The position numbers were made by a program, and so were the translations under genes. Shown here piece by piece: positions 6,162-13,098 of a DNA stretch of 16,691 bases. The DNA is from JBOHBN01 sp050698355 (GTDB lineage: Bacteria > Actinomycetota > Actinomycetes > Streptosporangiales > WHST01), in assembly GCA_050698355.1 (NCBI GenBank), contig JBOHBN010000343.1, forward strand, positions 1 through 16,691, read 5' to 3'. Position 1 is the stretch's first letter, and every line of letters starts with the position of its first letter. A model generated the notes under the pieces. That model had not been told where the DNA came from, made no database searches, and saw only the letters and a program-made list of their open reading frames with translations.

Positions 6162-7111
6162 CTCGGTGCCGTCCTCACCCTGGGGTTCGCCGCAAGGGCG
6201 ATCACATCGGCGACCAGGTTCACCACGATGTACACGGCCGCGATCAGCAACACCAGCCCCTGGACCACGGGAAGGTCACGGTTGTTGACCGCGTCCACCA
6301 AAGCGAGCCCCACGCCCGGGAACCGGAACAGGTACTCGACCACCACGGCGCCACCGGCCAGCCAGGCGAGCTGCAGCGCGATCACCTGCGCCACCGGGCC
6401 GATGGCGTTGGGAAGCGCGTGCTTGAACAGGACCGTCCGCTCGGGTAGGCCCTTCAGCCGTGCCTGCTGGACGTACTCGCTCTCGAGTACCTCGAGCATC
6501 GTCGCGCGGGTCATCCGCACGATGTACGGGGAGACGATGAGCGCGAGGGTCAGCGCCGGCAGCACGAGCTGGGTGGGGTCGACCCAGATCGGGCCGGGTC
6601 TCTTGGCCACGAACACCGCAGGGAGCAGGTGGAAGACCCCGGTGGAAAGGATCAGCACGAGCAGGATCCCGACGACGAACTCGGGTAGCGACGCGACCAC
6701 CAGGCTGGCGCCCTGTGTCACGTGGTCGGTAGCGCGATCGCGTCGCACCGCCGCGTACACGCCGATCAGGATCGAGATCGGCGTGGCGATACACGCGGCG
6801 ATCAGCATCAGGACGAGCGAGTTCGAGATCCGCGGCACGAGCATCTTGGCGACCGGTAGCCCGCTCGCGAGGGAGGTGCCGAGGTTGAGGGTGACGACAC
6901 CCTTCAGCCACGAGATGTACTGAATGACCACCGGCTGCCCGCTGCCCAGCCGCTCGCGCAACGCGGCGAGCCGCTCCGGTGTCGCGTCCTTGCCGAGGAT
7001 CGCCTGCGCCGCGTCGCCCGGCAGTGCCTGGGTGGCCGCGAAGACCACTACCGAGACCGCCCACAAGATGACGATCCCGGTGACCAGGCGCCGAATGACG
7101 AGTCGCAGCAT
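6158..7111 (-). CDS. ABC transporter permease, DppB/OppB type
   Basis: This 317-residue protein starts like the DppB family (MLRLVIRRLVTGIVILWAVS, an N-terminal membrane helix), followed by the LPGDAA motif (30-35) and several long hydrophobic segments. The EAA-type loop is YVQQARLKGLPERTVLFKH (213-231) followed by ALPNA, and the C-terminal part contains EYLFRFPGVG (259-268), typical of this family. It is expected to pair with the downstream DppC-type permease. ATG 7111 follows the binding-protein stop by 18 bases; GGAG overlaps that stop region and GAGAG lies about 7 bases before the ATG. Both permeases are normal in length with no frame damage. Confidence 0.94.
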   Translation of the reverse strand: MLRLVIRRLVTGIVILWAVSVVVFAATQALPGDAAQAILGKDATPERLAALRERLGSGQPVVIQYISWLKGVVTLNLGTSLASGLPVAKMLVPRISNSLVLMLIAACIATPISILIGVYAAVRRDRATDHVTQGASLVVASLPEFVVGILLVLILSTGVFHLLPAVFVAKRPGPIWVDPTQLVLPALTLALIVSPYIVRMTRATMLEVLESEYVQQARLKGLPERTVLFKHALPNAIGPVAQVIALQLAWLAGGAVVVEYLFRFPGVGLALVDAVNNRDLPVVQGLVLLIAAVYIVVNLVADVIALAANPRVRTAPR

Positions 7112-7129
7112 GATGTATCTCTCGGCTCC

Positions 7130-8719
7130 TCAGGTCCGGTAACGGACTCGGCGGAAGTTGTAGTGCGTGAGCGGAATACCGCTCTTGTGCGGCACGAACC
7201 CCTCCAGGCGCGAGTTGTACGCGTCGATCTGGTCGGGGAAGCCCCAGATGATGTACCCGCCTTTCTCGTACTCGATCTTCTGCGCCTCCGCTACGAGCTC
7301 ACAGCGACGCTTGTCGTCCACCGTCTGCCGGGCCTCGGCGACGAGTCGCCTGAACTCGGCGTCGCTCCAGTGCGTCTCGTTGTAGGGCGAACCCGGCAGG
7401 CTTCCCTTCGCGGCCTGGGACAGGAAGTTGCGGGTGAACCAGAAATCCTGCGCGAAGCCCCACTTCAGGTAACGGTCGCCGTAGAACGTGCCCGGGTTGA
7501 CCTTGTTGATGTCGACCTGCACCCCAGCGCCCTTGGCCTGCTGGGCGAAGACCTGGGCGGCCTCCACCAGGCCCGCAGCAACCGACGCCGTGACGAGCTT
7601 GACCCGCAAGTTCTCCTTGCCCGCCGCTCGGAGCAGGCTTCGTGCCTTCTCCAGGTCCTGGTGACGCTGCGGGAGGTCGCTCGCGTAACAGGGGTCGTAC
7701 CTCGCATACAGGTCGTTCGCGATCGCCCCGTGTCCGCTCAGGACCTGCTTGATCATCCTCTCCCGGTCGACCACGAGGCGGAGAGCCTGGCGGACGCGAA
7801 CGTCGTCGAACGGGGGCCGGTCGACCCGCATCGTGAACGGCAGCCACGCCCCGGTCCTGGACTCCAGCACCTGAAGGTCCGCCGCGGCCTTGATGACATG
7901 GATCAACCCCAGCGGCAGCTGGTCGATCGCGTCGACCTGGGCGCCCAGCAACGCATTGACCCGCGCCGTGTCGTCCGTGAAGTCCACGATGGTCAGCTCG
8001 GCCAGGTGGGGCTGGTTGGGCCGCCAGTAGTTCTCGTGCCGGGTCATCACGCTTTGCTGCCCGGGCTCGAAACTCTCCAGCTTGAACGGGCCCGCCCCGA
8101 CGGGGTGCTTGGGGTCGTACCCGACCGGCACTATCCCGTTCGGGTACTGCGCGAACGCGTCGAGCAACACCGCGTCGGGATGCTTGAGATGCAGGCGAAG
8201 CGTGCGCTTGTCCAGCGCCTTCATGCGATCGACGTCGATCGAGGCGAGGTCTTCAGCGCCGACCTTTGGGTCCTTCGGATCGAGTATCCGTTTGATGGTG
8301 AACGCGACGTCCTCAGCCCGCACGCTCTTGCCGTTGTGGAACTCCAGACCGTCACGGAGCCGGATGGTCCACGTCGCCGCATCCTTGGACGGTTCGATCT
8401 CCTCGGCGAGCGCGTACTCGTGCTTGTAGTCCGGGTCGTACGTCACCAGGCAGTCGTACAGATTGATGGCGCGCGCTTCGTCGGGGTGCGTCTTCGTGCG
8501 GTGCGCGTCCACGGTGTCCTTGGCCGACCCGCCGACGATCCCGACCCGAAGGCGTCCGCCCGGCCCGGAGCCACCACTGCCGCCGTAGCCGGAGGCGCCG
8601 GGTATCGCTGCGGACGCGCACCCGCCGAGTGCCGACGCCGCACCGGCGGCGACGGCGCCCTGCGCCGCGCCCCGGAGCAGGGCGCGGCGCGTCAGTGTGC
8701 GTCTGGCTGGTGCCGGCAT
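7130..8719 (-). CDS. Family-5 extracellular solute-binding lipoprotein (Dpp/Opp type)
   Basis: This 529-residue protein captures substrate outside the cell for the permeases encoded next to it. It carries a Tat motif (TRRALL, residues 10-15) and a lipobox LGGC with Cys34, so it is probably a Tat-exported lipoprotein. The mature part shows family-5 hallmarks: LRDGLEFHNGKSVRAEDVAF (about 121-140), PVGAGPFKLESFEPG, and the ENYWRP and FDDVRVRQAL segments. Family members bind peptides, nickel chelates, opines and other small solutes. Here the gene follows carnitine dehydrogenase in the same direction after 72 bases, which suggests carnitine, butyrobetaine or a peptide-like derivative; that is inference. 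GGAGGAGGGG lies directly before ATG 8719. Classical carnitine-binding proteins belong to the OpuAC/CaiX group, to which this does not belong. Confidence 0.92.
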   Translation of the reverse strand: MPAPARRTLTRRALLRGAAQGAVAAGAASALGGCASAAIPGASGYGGSGGSGPGGRLRVGIVGGSAKDTVDAHRTKTHPDEARAINLYDCLVTYDPDYKHEYALAEEIEPSKDAATWTIRLRDGLEFHNGKSVRAEDVAFTIKRILDPKDPKVGAEDLASIDVDRMKALDKRTLRLHLKHPDAVLLDAFAQYPNGIVPVGYDPKHPVGAGPFKLESFEPGQQSVMTRHENYWRPNQPHLAELTIVDFTDDTARVNALLGAQVDAIDQLPLGLIHVIKAAADLQVLESRTGAWLPFTMRVDRPPFDDVRVRQALRLVVDRERMIKQVLSGHGAIANDLYARYDPCYASDLPQRHQDLEKARSLLRAAGKENLRVKLVTASVAAGLVEAAQVFAQQAKGAGVQVDINKVNPGTFYGDRYLKWGFAQDFWFTRNFLSQAAKGSLPGSPYNETHWSDAEFRRLVAEARQTVDDKRRCELVAEAQKIEYEKGGYIIWGFPDQIDAYNSRLEGFVPHKSGIPLTHYNFRRVRYRT

Positions 8720-8740
8720 CCCCCTCCTCCGGAGCGCAAG

Positions 8741-8766
8741 CTGACTGTTGCCTCAGTTAGTTGCCT
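8741..8766. promoter_or_regulatory. Possible operator upstream of the binding-protein gene
   Basis: CTGACTG (8741-8747) and CAGTTAG (8754-8760) form an imperfect palindrome (6 of 7), and GTTGCCT occurs twice 13 bases apart (8747, 8760). It could be an extra regulatory site between the enzyme and transporter genes. No convincing promoter boxes accompany it. Confidence 0.25.
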
Positions 8767-8791
8767 ACCTAAACACGTTCGCTCGGACAGG

Positions 8792-9751
8792 TCAACGCCT
8801 CGAGGCCGCTCTCGCCTCGAGCAGGGCGATGAGGCCGCGGTCGCGTTCTGCAACCAGCTCGGAGATCGAGCGCCCGTCGGCTTCGCGCTCGCACCCGCGA
8901 ACCATCTTGTCCCGCAGCTCCTGGGTGAGCCGGGGAGCGGTGAGCCGCGTCCACGGGGCCTCGAGGGCGGGTCCGAAGTGGTCCAGCATGTGCGCCATGC
9001 CGCCTTCGCCGCCGGCGAGGTGAAAGGTCAGGCACGGCCCCATCAGCGGCCACCGCAGGCCTGGGCCCTCGGTCATCGCGAGGTCGACCTGCTTGACTGT
9101 CGCCTCGCCCGAGTCCACCATGTGCAGCGCCTCGCGCCAGACCGCTTCTTGCAGCCGGTTCGCGACGAAGCCGGGAAGCTCGTGCTCCATCTGGATCACG
9201 CGCTTGCCGATCGACTCGTAGAACCGCGTCGCCTCCTCGACTGCAGCCGGGTCGGTCTGCTTTCCGCCGACCACCTCGACCAACGGGATGAGATAGGGAG
9301 GATTGAACGGGTGGCCGACCACGAGCCGGTCCGGTTTCCTGCACTGGGCCTGCATCTCGGTCATGCCGTACCCCGAGGTCGACGAGGAGATCACGACCTG
9401 CGGGGGCGTCGCACGGTCGAGTTCGGCGAGCAGTTCGACCTTGAGGTCCAACCGTTCCGGGGCGCTCTCCTGCACGAACTGCGCGTTCGCGACCGCCGCC
9501 TCCAGGCTCGGCGCGACCTCCAGCCTTTCCAGGGAGGCGCCCTCGGCGAGCCCCACGTGTTGGAGGGCCGGCCACGCCGTGTCCAGCAGGCGTCGCAGGT
9601 TCGCCTCGCCGCCCTGGTCGGGGTCCCATACCGTGACATCGAGTCCGGCGGCGAGGAAGTACGCCACCCAGCCGCCGCCGATCACACCCGTACCGATGCA
9701 GGCGACGCGCTCCACCGTCGCTTCGGGCATCGGGTCGCCCTGCTCAGTCAC
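8792..9751 (-). CDS. cdhA: L-carnitine 3-dehydrogenase (3-hydroxyacyl-CoA dehydrogenase family)
   Basis: This 319-residue NAD-dependent enzyme would oxidise L-carnitine to 3-dehydrocarnitine in the cytoplasm. The N-terminus has the Rossmann motif IGTGVIGGGW (19-28) with Asp43 in VWDPD favouring NAD. The 3-hydroxyacyl dehydrogenase signature includes SSSTSGYGM, GHPFNPP with catalytic-type His147, and ELPGFVANRLQEA. The region TEGPGLRWPLMGPCLTFHLA (227-246) is typical of carnitine dehydrogenases rather than fatty-acid enzymes. It is the short form, without the C-terminal thioesterase domain found fused in some rhizobial enzymes; a separate thioesterase gene lies at 12520-13083. The GTG start at 9751 overlaps the upstream cleavage-enzyme gene by 8 bases; ATG 9730 is an alternative start that keeps the Rossmann motif. 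The neighbour is decisive for choosing carnitine over other 3-hydroxy acids. Confidence 0.88.
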   Translation of the reverse strand: MTEQGDPMPEATVERVACIGTGVIGGGWVAYFLAAGLDVTVWDPDQGGEANLRRLLDTAWPALQHVGLAEGASLERLEVAPSLEAAVANAQFVQESAPERLDLKVELLAELDRATPPQVVISSSTSGYGMTEMQAQCRKPDRLVVGHPFNPPYLIPLVEVVGGKQTDPAAVEEATRFYESIGKRVIQMEHELPGFVANRLQEAVWREALHMVDSGEATVKQVDLAMTEGPGLRWPLMGPCLTFHLAGGEGGMAHMLDHFGPALEAPWTRLTAPRLTQELRDKMVRGCEREADGRSISELVAERDRGLIALLEARAASRR

Positions 9752-10628
9752 GCGGCCGCAACCCCAGCTTCTCGCGCCCCTCCGCAGGCGACAGTACGCG
9801 CGAGCCCATCATCTCGATGATCGACCGTGCCTTGTCGACGAGCTGAGCGTTGGTCGCCTTGACGCCCTTGGACAGGTAGAGGTTGTCCTCCAAGCCCACC
9901 CGGACATTGCCGCCGAGCAACACCATCTGGGCAACCATCGGCATCTGCCACCTGCCGATGCCGAAGCCGGCCCACCGCGTGCCGGACGGGATCAGGTCGA
10001 CCATCGCCTGGGCGATCCTGGGTGAGGCGGGTGCGCCGTACGGGATGCCCAGGCAGAGCTGGTACAGCGGCGCCTCCACCACTCCCTCGGAGACCACCTG
10101 GTTCGCCACCCACAGGTGTCCGGTGTCGAAGATCTCCATCTCCGGCTTCACGCCCAGCTCCGCGATCCGCTTCGCGCCGGTACGGATCATGTCCGGGGTA
10201 CTCACATAGGTCATGTCCCCGTCGCCGAAGTTGAGCGTGCCGCAATCCAAGGAGCAGATCTCTGGCCGGATCTCCTCGACGTGCGCCAACCGTTCCTTCG
10301 CGCTGACCAGGTCGGTCTGCGGGCCGGGCGTGGTGGGAGCGCTGTCGCGCACCTGCAAGTCCCCGCCCATCCCGGCCGTCAGGTTGATGATCACGTCCTG
10401 GCCGCTCGCCCTGATGCGTTCCACGACCTCGGCGTAAAGGCGCGTCTGCCGGCTGCCCTGGCCGGTCTCGGGGTCGCGCACGTGGACGTGCACGACGGTC
10501 GCCCCGGCCTTCGCGGCTTCGATCCCCGACTCCGCGATCTGCTCGGGGGTGACGGGGACGTGCTCGCTCCTGCCTACGGTGTCGCCCGCTCCGGTCAGAG
10601 CGCAGGTGAGGACGACTTCAGGGTTCAT
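9744..10628 (-). CDS. cdhC: Beta-keto acid cleavage enzyme, probable 3-dehydrocarnitine cleavage enzyme
   Basis: This 294-residue TIM-barrel protein of the BKACE (DUF849) family uses acetyl-CoA to split a beta-keto acid. On dehydrocarnitine the products are betainyl-CoA and acetoacetate. The zinc-binding motif HVHVRDPETG with His47 and His49 is present, as is GLEDN (Glu247) near the end, matching the metal-ligand pattern of Kce. NLTAGMGGD, SLDCGTLNFGD and EIFDTGHLW are further family landmarks. ATG 10628 is chosen over an upstream Met (10676) because GGGGAGGAATTCGC puts GGAGG 8 bases before it. It is the first gene of the leftward operon and directly coupled to carnitine dehydrogenase, which points to dehydrocarnitine as the substrate among the many BKACE options. 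Confidence 0.88.
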   Translation of the reverse strand: MNPEVVLTCALTGAGDTVGRSEHVPVTPEQIAESGIEAAKAGATVVHVHVRDPETGQGSRQTRLYAEVVERIRASGQDVIINLTAGMGGDLQVRDSAPTTPGPQTDLVSAKERLAHVEEIRPEICSLDCGTLNFGDGDMTYVSTPDMIRTGAKRIAELGVKPEMEIFDTGHLWVANQVVSEGVVEAPLYQLCLGIPYGAPASPRIAQAMVDLIPSGTRWAGFGIGRWQMPMVAQMVLLGGNVRVGLEDNLYLSKGVKATNAQLVDKARSIIEMMGSRVLSPAEGREKLGLRPRD

Positions 10629-10674
10629 GCGAATTCCTCCCCGGACGCAGGCGCGGAACGCTGGAACGGCCGTC

Positions 10675-10704
10675 ACGCTACTCGTACCGATGCGGCGCGG
10701 GCAA
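10675..10704 (-). promoter_or_regulatory. Likely promoter of the leftward catabolic operon
   Basis: Minus-strand TTGCCC (10699-10704), an 18-base spacer and TAGCGT (10675-10680, TAnnnT type) would start transcription near 10668, about 40 bases before ATG 10628. The palindrome at 10711-10725 lies just upstream of the -35. Confidence 0.35.
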
Positions 10705-10710
10705 CGAAAC

Positions 10711-10725
10711 TTGCGTAAATCGCAA
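10711..10725. promoter_or_regulatory. Palindromic operator TTGCG-N5-CGCAA in the divergent region
   Basis: TTGCGTAAATCGCAA is a perfect 5-5-5 palindrome between the regulator gene and the leftward operon. It overlaps the -35 of the regulator's promoter and sits 6 bases upstream of the leftward -35, so one bound protein could control both. The adjacent XRE-TetR regulator is the natural candidate. Confidence 0.6.
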
Positions 10726-10740
10726 TGGTGTCAGTAGGCT
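10711..10740 (+). promoter_or_regulatory. Leaderless promoter of the XRE-TetR regulator
   Basis: TTGCGT (10711-10716), 18 bases, then TAGGCT (10735-10740, TAnnnT). The -10 ends 7 bases before ATG 10748, which has no ribosome-binding site, the standard picture of a leaderless actinobacterial transcript. Confidence 0.5.
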
Positions 10741-10747
10741 CCGCCGC

Positions 10748-11569
10748 ATGGAGGAACTGGGCCAGCGGGTCCGGTACGCGATAGACAGCACCGGTACGAG
10801 CCAGCGTCAGCTCGCCTCCGCCATCGACATGGACCCCACCAAGCTGTCCAAGTCACTCGCCGGCACACGTCGCTTCCAGATCAACGAGCTGACCGCGATC
10901 GCCGACGAGGCAGGGGTGAGCCTCGGCTGGCTCCTGCACGGCGCCGGCCCTACCCCAGCGCCGACGACCTCCCGCTCACGGCGGTCAGCCGACCGCCGGG
11001 TGGAGATCCTGGAGGCGGCCTGGCGGCTGGCCGCGCAGCGCGGCGTCCACAACGTTCGAGTGGCCGACATCGCCAAGGCTTGCGGAACGAGTCCCGCCGC
11101 GATCCACTACTACTTCCCGGGCAAGCAGAACGTGATACATGCCGCGCTGCTGCACTGCGCGGAAGCAGCGTTCACACGGCAGAGCATGGAACTCGACCAG
11201 CTCACGGACGCACGCGAGCGCATGCTCCGGCTCATCGACCTGCAGGTCCCGGCACTCGGCCAGGTCCGCGACGAGTGGATGATCTGGCTTCAGGTATCGG
11301 CTGCGTCGGCGTTGAACAGCGAACTGCGGCACGTACACAACGACTTCTACCGGCGCTGGCGAGACACCGTCGCCGACACGATCCGGCTCGGCCAACAGCA
11401 GGGGAGGTTCCGCGATGCCGACCCGCAGCGCACAGCGGTCGCCTTCATGTCGCTTGCCGACGGCCTCGCGATCCAAATCCTCACCGCGACACCGGGGAAC
11501 TCGGTGGAGACCATGCGCGAGCGGCTGCTCGAACTGGCGGGCCGAGAGATCTTCCTCCCCGACACCTGA
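10748..11569 (+). CDS. XRE-TetR fusion transcriptional regulator
   Basis: This 273-residue protein combines two DNA-binding modules. Residues 1-65 form an XRE-type helix-turn-helix (GTSQRQLASAIDMDPTKLSK, then SLAGTRRF). A Thr/Pro/Ser/Arg-rich linker (about 67-80) leads to a TetR helix-turn-helix (residues 84-130, VRVADIAKACGTSPAAIHYY-FPGK) and a C-terminal ligand-binding domain of BetI-like type (about 131-273). The BetI resemblance fits a ligand such as carnitine, betaine or a CoA thioester, but this is inference. The gene is divergent from the cleavage-enzyme operon, and the palindrome in between is a likely target. Its start lacks a ribosome-binding site and appears leaderless. It could repress or activate the leftward operon. 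Confidence 0.88.
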   Translation: MEELGQRVRYAIDSTGTSQRQLASAIDMDPTKLSKSLAGTRRFQINELTAIADEAGVSLGWLLHGAGPTPAPTTSRSRRSADRRVEILEAAWRLAAQRGVHNVRVADIAKACGTSPAAIHYYFPGKQNVIHAALLHCAEAAFTRQSMELDQLTDARERMLRLIDLQVPALGQVRDEWMIWLQVSAASALNSELRHVHNDFYRRWRDTVADTIRLGQQQGRFRDADPQRTAVAFMSLADGLAIQILTATPGNSVETMRERLLELAGREIFLPDT

Positions 11570-11600
11570 CCGGCTAGCCGATCTCGGCGGCCCGCGCCCG

Positions 11601-11652
11601 GTGATCATGAAGGATGTTCGCTGCCATGGCTACGACGAACTTTCATGATCAC
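11601..11652. terminator. 52-bp nested palindrome between convergent regulator genes
   Basis: GTGATCATGAA (11601-11611) and TTCATGATCAC (11642-11652) are a perfect 11-bp inverted repeat. Inside lie GTTCG/CGAAC (11616-11620, 11636-11640) and the 8-bp palindrome GCCATGGC (11623-11630). The IclR-gene stop codon lies in the right arm. The position between convergent genes suits a bidirectional terminator. The elaborate nesting and lower GC also suit a dispersed intergenic palindromic repeat. Confidence 0.6.
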
Positions 11653-12437
11653 TGAGTGGGGTGGTTGATCTCGGCCGCACCGCGCAGCACCAGAGGACCG
11701 AGCTCCGCAAAGCGCGACGGCGGCACCCGGTCGCGCGGTCCCCAGACGCTGATGACGGCGAAGGGCCGCTGCCGGGCGTCCAGGACCGGAGCCGAGACGC
11801 CGTACACCTCGGCTTCGAGCTCTCCGACCGCGACGCTGTATCCCTGGTTACGGATGTCGGCGAGCTCGGCGCGTAGCTGCTCGCGGTCGGTGCGTGTGGT
11901 CGGGGTGAACTCGGCGAGCGGCGCGGAGAGGAACGTCTCCACCTCGCTTTCCGGCAACCAGGCGAGCAGCGCCTTGCCGGCCGACGTGGCGTGGACCGGC
12001 ACGTGGTGTCCGAGCCAGCGCGCGGCAAGCACGCTTCGAGGGGCGACCTCATCGACGTAGGTGAGGCCGAGACGCCGCGGCACCGCAAGGTTCGCCGTCT
12101 CGCCGCTGGCCGCGCAGATCGCCTCCAGCGTCGGGCGGGCACGGCGTACGAGCCCGGCGACGCTCGCGTTCGCGGCCATCCGGGAGACCGCGTGCCCGAC
12201 AGCGTAACGGTTGGTGACCGGATCCCGCTCGACCAGGCCGTGGTCCTCCAGGGTCGCGAGCAGCCGCCACGCGGTCGCCCGGTTGAGCCCGCACGCGGTT
12301 GCCAGCTCGGCACCCGGCCGTCCGGGCGGGGGCGCCTCGGCGGCCGCCTCGAGAAGCGCCACGGCACGCTCGACCGACTGCACCCGACCCCCCGCAGCCC
12401 GGCCGGCAACCTCTGCCTCACCTGCCGTCTCGCTCAC
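11649..12437 (-). CDS. IclR-family transcriptional regulator
   Basis: This 262-residue protein has an N-terminal winged helix (about residues 18-80: VQSVERAVALLEAAAE, then GLNRATAWRLLATLEDHGLVE) and a C-terminal IclR effector domain (about 82-262, including PVHATSAGKALLAWLPE and GYSVAVGELE-GVSAPV). GTG 12437 is chosen over GTG 12467 because GGGAGGG stands 5-6 bases before it; the upstream codon lacks such a site. The gene is divergent from the thioesterase-dehydrogenase-synthetase-CaiD operon. IclR proteins commonly control catabolic genes beside them, so crotonobetainyl or carnitine metabolites are plausible ligands. The perfect palindrome at 12507-12519 is its most likely operator. The gene converges on the XRE-TetR gene with a shared palindromic terminator. 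Confidence 0.92.
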   Translation of the reverse strand: MSETAGEAEVAGRAAGGRVQSVERAVALLEAAAEAPPPGRPGAELATACGLNRATAWRLLATLEDHGLVERDPVTNRYAVGHAVSRMAANASVAGLVRRARPTLEAICAASGETANLAVPRRLGLTYVDEVAPRSVLAARWLGHHVPVHATSAGKALLAWLPESEVETFLSAPLAEFTPTTRTDREQLRAELADIRNQGYSVAVGELEAEVYGVSAPVLDARQRPFAVISVWGPRDRVPPSRFAELGPLVLRGAAEINHPTQ

Positions 12438-12456
12438 CAGCGCCCTCCCGTCGGGT

Positions 12457-12486
12457 TTGACCTGCACGCTTGATCGGGCCTACCTT
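12457..12486 (+). promoter_or_regulatory. Likely promoter of the rightward catabolic operon
   Basis: TTGACC (12457-12462), an 18-base spacer and TACCTT (12481-12486, TAnnnT) predict a start near 12493, about 27 bases before ATG 12520. Confidence 0.45.
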
Positions 12487-12506
12487 TGCACATCACGAGC
12501 AGCTGA

Positions 12507-12519
12507 CGCACATTGTGCG
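12507..12519. promoter_or_regulatory. 13-bp perfect palindrome touching the thioesterase start codon
   Basis: CGCACA-T-TGTGCG occupies 12507-12519, with ATG beginning at 12520. It lies downstream of the predicted transcription start, so a bound repressor would block the polymerase. The same sequence in RNA could form a small hairpin at the start codon. Candidate binder: the divergent IclR regulator. Confidence 0.55.
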
Positions 12520-13083
12520 ATGGAGCTATCATTGACCGACAGCGAGGAACGGGTCGTCACGCCGTACGAGGGCACCGGCCACCGTCCCTGGGACCCGGAC
12601 GCTGCCATCGACACCCCGTTACGGCTGCACGAGACGCCGGTACGACACGCGTGGGTCGACTACAACGGCCACATGAGCGAGTCGTGCTACCTGCTGATCT
12701 TCGGCGACAACGCCGACGCATTCTTCCGCTTCCTCGGGGTCGATGAGGAGTACCGCGCGGGCGGCCACTCGCTCTACACCGTAGAGACGCACATGCACAA
12801 CAAGCGGGAGGTCGGCGAGGGCGAGCCGCTGCGGCTGACGCTGCAGCTCCTGGACCACGACGCCAAACGCGTGCACGTGTACCACGAGATGCGTCACGGC
12901 GACTCCGGCCAACTCCTCGCCGCGGCCGAGCAGCTGCTCGTACACGTGGACACGCGGGCCGGGCGGTCCGCTCCCCTACCCGACGTACTCCGCGACCGGC
13001 TCGCGCTGATTCGCGCGAGCCACGCCGGCCTCCCGGTGCCCGAGCGCGTCGGGCGCCCCATCCGCATCCGGCACGACGCATAG
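12520..13083 (+). CDS. cdhB: Hotdog-fold acyl-CoA thioesterase, probable betainyl-CoA (or carnitinyl-CoA) thioesterase
   Basis: This 187-residue protein has a hotdog thioesterase core: HETPVRHAWVDYNGHMSES (37-55) with Asp47 at the place of the catalytic Asp of 4-hydroxybenzoyl-CoA thioesterases, then SLYTVETHMHNKREVGEGEP (84-103) and a strand region ending LAAAEQLLVHVD (133-144). The sequence resembles thioesterases found with, or fused to, carnitine dehydrogenases, which release glycine betaine from betainyl-CoA. Here it heads the operon of CaiA/CaiD-like enzymes, so it might also or instead release carnitine from carnitinyl-CoA. No clear ribosome-binding site precedes ATG 12520. The long N-terminal tail (about 36 residues, Asp/Glu-rich) has no recognised function. 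The next gene begins 15 bases after its stop. Confidence 0.82.
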   Translation: MELSLTDSEERVVTPYEGTGHRPWDPDAAIDTPLRLHETPVRHAWVDYNGHMSESCYLLIFGDNADAFFRFLGVDEEYRAGGHSLYTVETHMHNKREVGEGEPLRLTLQLLDHDAKRVHVYHEMRHGDSGQLLAAAEQLLVHVDTRAGRSAPLPDVLRDRLALIRASHAGLPVPERVGRPIRIRHDA

Positions 13084-13098
13084 CCAACGGAGCACCAC

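Noticed and set aside
4929..6923. A 664-codon plus-strand open frame opposite the transporter genes
   Set aside because: It is an antisense shadow of permease and ATPase genes with clear family motifs and coupled starts.
7163..9820. A very long plus-strand open frame (885 codons) opposite the binding-protein and dehydrogenase genes
   Set aside because: It is the antisense of two well-supported genes; high-GC codon bias keeps the opposite frame open. Its translation has no family motifs.
12438..12467. Upstream GTG start for the IclR regulator
   Set aside because: The strong GGGAGGG site lies inside this extension, correctly spaced for GTG 12437.
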